NCBI GenBank assembly: GCA_902788805.1
Contig: CADALO010000003.1
Span: 62,001 to 126,000, forward strand
From: an uncultured Bacteroidota bacterium
GTDB lineage: Bacteria; Bacteroidota; Bacteroidia; Bacteroidales; P3
DNA: 64,000 nt
Direction: 5' to 3'
Below are positions 62,331 through 64,000 of this stretch, in pieces. Under the pieces are notes generated by a model, which saw only the letters and a list, made by a program, of their open reading frames with translations, searched no databases and was not told the DNA's origin. A program made the position numbers and the translations under genes. Each line of letters begins with the position of its first letter. The first letter of the stretch is position 1.

Positions 62331-63548
62331 ATGGAATTAGATACAATACAAATAACACTGCCTTCGTCTAAGAGCTTGTCGAACCGCTGGCTGGTGCTGG
62401 ACTATATGTCTCGCACGGGCATCAAAATCAAGAACCTGTCTACGTCCAACGACACACAGCAACTGGGTCGCCTCCTGCACCAGTTAAAAGCTGGACGGCG
62501 CCACAACTTCGATTGCCGCGATGCCGCTACGGTAGCTCGGTTTATGATGGCTCTCCTTGCTATTACGCCTGGCAATCACACGCTTACGGGCTCTGAGCAA
62601 CTGTGCCGTCGTCCGATGGGACAGCTGATTGACGCTTTGCGCGCTGCCGGCTGCAATGTGGAGTGCACCGGCGAAGAAGGTTTTCTGCCTGTCAAGATAG
62701 AGGGCGTTGTCCCTATGGCCAAGCGTATTGTAATCGACTGCTCGATATCAAGCCAGTATGCGTCGGCTCTGCTGATGGCGTCGGCTACTATGCCGCAAGG
62801 CGGTATGGTGGAGCTGGCCGGAGCACCGGTATCGGAGCCTTACATCGATATGACTCTGAAGGTTATGGAGCAGGCTAAAGTGCAGTGGTGTCTGAAGGGC
62901 AATCCGCCTACGTATCATATCGAACATTCTATTCCGCAGTGCGATGTGGTGTCGATTGAAAAGGACTGGTCGTCGGCTTCCTATTTCTTCGAGGCTGTGT
63001 CGTTGTTGCCCGATGTCCCTGTCCGTTTGCCAGGTTTGGCTCGCGAGAGTCTGCAGGGCGATCAGGTGGTTCGCGATATCTATTCCCGTTTGGGATTGAT
63101 GGTTAACCAACTGGAACAGTCGGTGGAACTGAGGCGTGAAAAGAAGATGGCCACCAACTTTGAGTGGGATTTCACCAACACTCCCGACCTCGTTCCGGCT
63201 GTGGCTGTCACGTGTGCCGCTTTAGGTATCGAGGCTCGTCTGACCGGCGTAGATACGTTGCGCTACAAGGAAAGCAACCGCTTGGAGAGCATCTCGTCTG
63301 AGCTGGCTAAACTGGGTCGCCAGATTAAAGTCGAAGACGGTGTTATGCTGATTCCTGCCGGTGAGCCGTTTACGAAGGATAATATGCCTGTCAAGGAGAC
63401 TATCGATGCCCACGGCGACCACCGTATCGCTATGGCTTTCGGCGTCCTGAAGGTTATCAACCCTGCGCTGACTGTGGATACCCCCGAGGTCGTGGCCAAA
63501 TCGTTCCCCGACTTCTGGAAGATGCTCGACAGGTTAATGAATCTTTAA
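62331..63548 (+). CDS. aroA: 3-phosphoshikimate 1-carboxyvinyltransferase (EPSP synthase)
   Basis: 405 residues, slightly short as is usual in Bacteroidota. Substrate-binding motifs: LPSSKSLSNRWLVL (10-23), the RDAATVARFMMALLA segment (phosphoenolpyruvate loop), RPMGQLIDALRAAG, SSQYASALLMA and the C-terminal DAHGDHRIAMAFGVL. Sixth step of the shikimate pathway. Class II-like features (glyphosate loop) cannot be judged by eye. A TATTTTTG at 62227-62234 could be its -7 box, giving a leader of about 90 bases. Confidence 0.95.
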   Translation: MELDTIQITLPSSKSLSNRWLVLDYMSRTGIKIKNLSTSNDTQQLGRLLHQLKAGRRHNFDCRDAATVARFMMALLAITPGNHTLTGSEQLCRRPMGQLIDALRAAGCNVECTGEEGFLPVKIEGVVPMAKRIVIDCSISSQYASALLMASATMPQGGMVELAGAPVSEPYIDMTLKVMEQAKVQWCLKGNPPTYHIEHSIPQCDVVSIEKDWSSASYFFEAVSLLPDVPVRLPGLARESLQGDQVVRDIYSRLGLMVNQLEQSVELRREKKMATNFEWDFTNTPDLVPAVAVTCAALGIEARLTGVDTLRYKESNRLESISSELAKLGRQIKVEDGVMLIPAGEPFTKDNMPVKETIDAHGDHRIAMAFGVLKVINPALTVDTPEVVAKSFPDFWKMLDRLMNL

Positions 63549-63554
63549 GGAAAA

Positions 63555-63690
63555 CAAAAAGGGGCTTCGGAAGGCTTTGAGCTGTGCTTATGCGGAGTGC
63601 AGCATCTCAGGTTGTAACTCTTCTGAAGTCCCGGCGTTTCTTTTCAGGTCTTTGCCCGAAAGGAACCGAGGTCCCCTTTTTGACAAAATA
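63555..63690 (+). ncRNA. Folded RNA-like element with closing stem and T-run, 3' of aroA
   Basis: A 15-bp closing stem joins AAAAAGGGGCTTCGG (about 63,557-63,571) with CCGAGG-T-CCCCTTTTT (about 63,667-63,683). Inside: a hairpin GAG-CTGTGC / GTGCAG-CAT-CTC, then CTGAAG / CTTTTCAG. The final T5 makes it a terminator as well. It may be only the aroA terminator with a large apical part, or a small RNA. No promoter of its own was found, and I could not match it to 6S, SRP or tmRNA. Confidence 0.4.
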
Positions 63691-63708
63691 ACAAACAATA
63701 GGTTAGTA

Positions 63709-64000
63709 CTACAACTTGCAAAAAACTTGCAATATTTCGTCAATTTTTTTTCTGTCCACCCATTTTATCTCGTCGTAGCGTTTCAGCCAGGTCAGCTGTT
63801 TCTTTGCGTATTGCCACGTATGGTTCTTGATGTTCGTGGTGGCTTGGCCTATAGTGCATCGGCCGTCGAGATATTCAAAAACCTCTTTGTAGCCTACGGT
63901 GTTAAGGGTGTTGAGTGAACGGAAAGGGAGCAGCGAGCGGACTTCCTTGAGAAGCCCTTGTCCCATCATCATATCCACGCGACGGTAGATTCGTTCCTTG
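63709..64000 (-). CDS. miaA: tRNA dimethylallyltransferase, C-terminal part
   Basis: Last 96 codons of the gene; the 5' part lies beyond the right edge. The segment LNTVGYKEVFEYLDG and the QYAKKQLTWLKR motif (about 55-66 of the visible part) are characteristic of MiaA. The enzyme adds a prenyl group to A37 of tRNAs reading UNN codons. Convergent with aroA across the folded element. Confidence 0.9.
   Translation of the reverse strand, partial: KERIYRRVDMMMGQGLLKEVRSLLPFRSLNTLNTVGYKEVFEYLDGRCTIGQATTNIKNHTWQYAKKQLTWLKRYDEIKWVDRKKIDEILQVFCKL

Noticed and set aside
63555..63690. SRP, 6S or tmRNA
   Set aside because: The GGAAGG / GCAG SRP core, the 6S open bubble and the tmRNA tRNA-like end are not found.

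Overview
The window reads as a chromosome segment of an uncultured-type member of the Bacteroidales (phylum Bacteroidota). The evidence is the repeated Bacteroidota promoter signature (TTTG or TTG, 19-21 bases, TAnnTTTG), the absence of convincing Shine-Dalgarno sequences, a Na+-translocating NQR operon, type IX secretion C-terminal signals (type A remnant and type B), a BspA-like leucine-rich protein, a PG0541-like protein beside an RND efflux operon, and a short EPSP synthase of the Bacteroidota type.

Layout. 1-1.6 kb: low-GC accessory pair (BspA-like protein, 88-residue protein) behind a strongly folded leader. 1.6-13.3 kb, all minus strand: WG-repeat protein, dihydroorotase, PepSY-like protein, Rex, aspartate ammonia-lyase and nqrABCDEF. 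13.3-14.7 kb: a gene-free block of palindromes and short repeats. 14.7-20.6 kb: glyA, two tRNA-Val genes, and an ECF sigma / membrane protein / outer-membrane protein cluster with two matching ECF-type promoters. 20.6-25.5 kb: an operon of a YhcG-like nuclease, three lipoproteins, an AlaX-like editing protein and a small membrane protein; the three lipoproteins and AlaX all start with the same 20-residue leader. 25.6-37.3 kb: PHP phosphatase, porin, cation/proton antiporter, S41 protease, O-antigen ligase-like protein, M16 protease, DMT transporter. 37.3-46.5 kb: tetR-tolC-MFP-RND efflux operon with an inserted four-helix-bundle gene and PII-like gene, then YajC and TerC. 46.5-51.5 kb: low-GC island with a YoeB-type toxin-antitoxin pair, a trypsin-like protease, a small unknown and a DUF2971 protein behind a second folded leader. 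51.9-64 kb: two-gene chromate transporter, universal stress protein, a 1,427-residue T9SS type B protein, dnaG, a sigma-54 activator, aroA, a folded RNA-like element and the end of miaA.

Functionally the core is housekeeping (DNA priming, folate/one-carbon, pyrimidine, shikimate and tRNA modification) plus anaerobic redox metabolism. Aspartate-to-fumarate conversion lies 32 bases upstream of the sodium pump, and the NADH sensor Rex lies upstream of that.

The most unusual property is the non-coding DNA. Many gaps between co-directional genes are filled with modular microsatellites. Two composite types occur twice each in the same orientation to the upstream gene. One heptanucleotide module has entered at least five reading frames, where it encodes a seven-residue periodic peptide. 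A second unusual system is the alaX-linked lipoprotein array with its shared leader. A third is a set of long palindromes built on an 11-base period.
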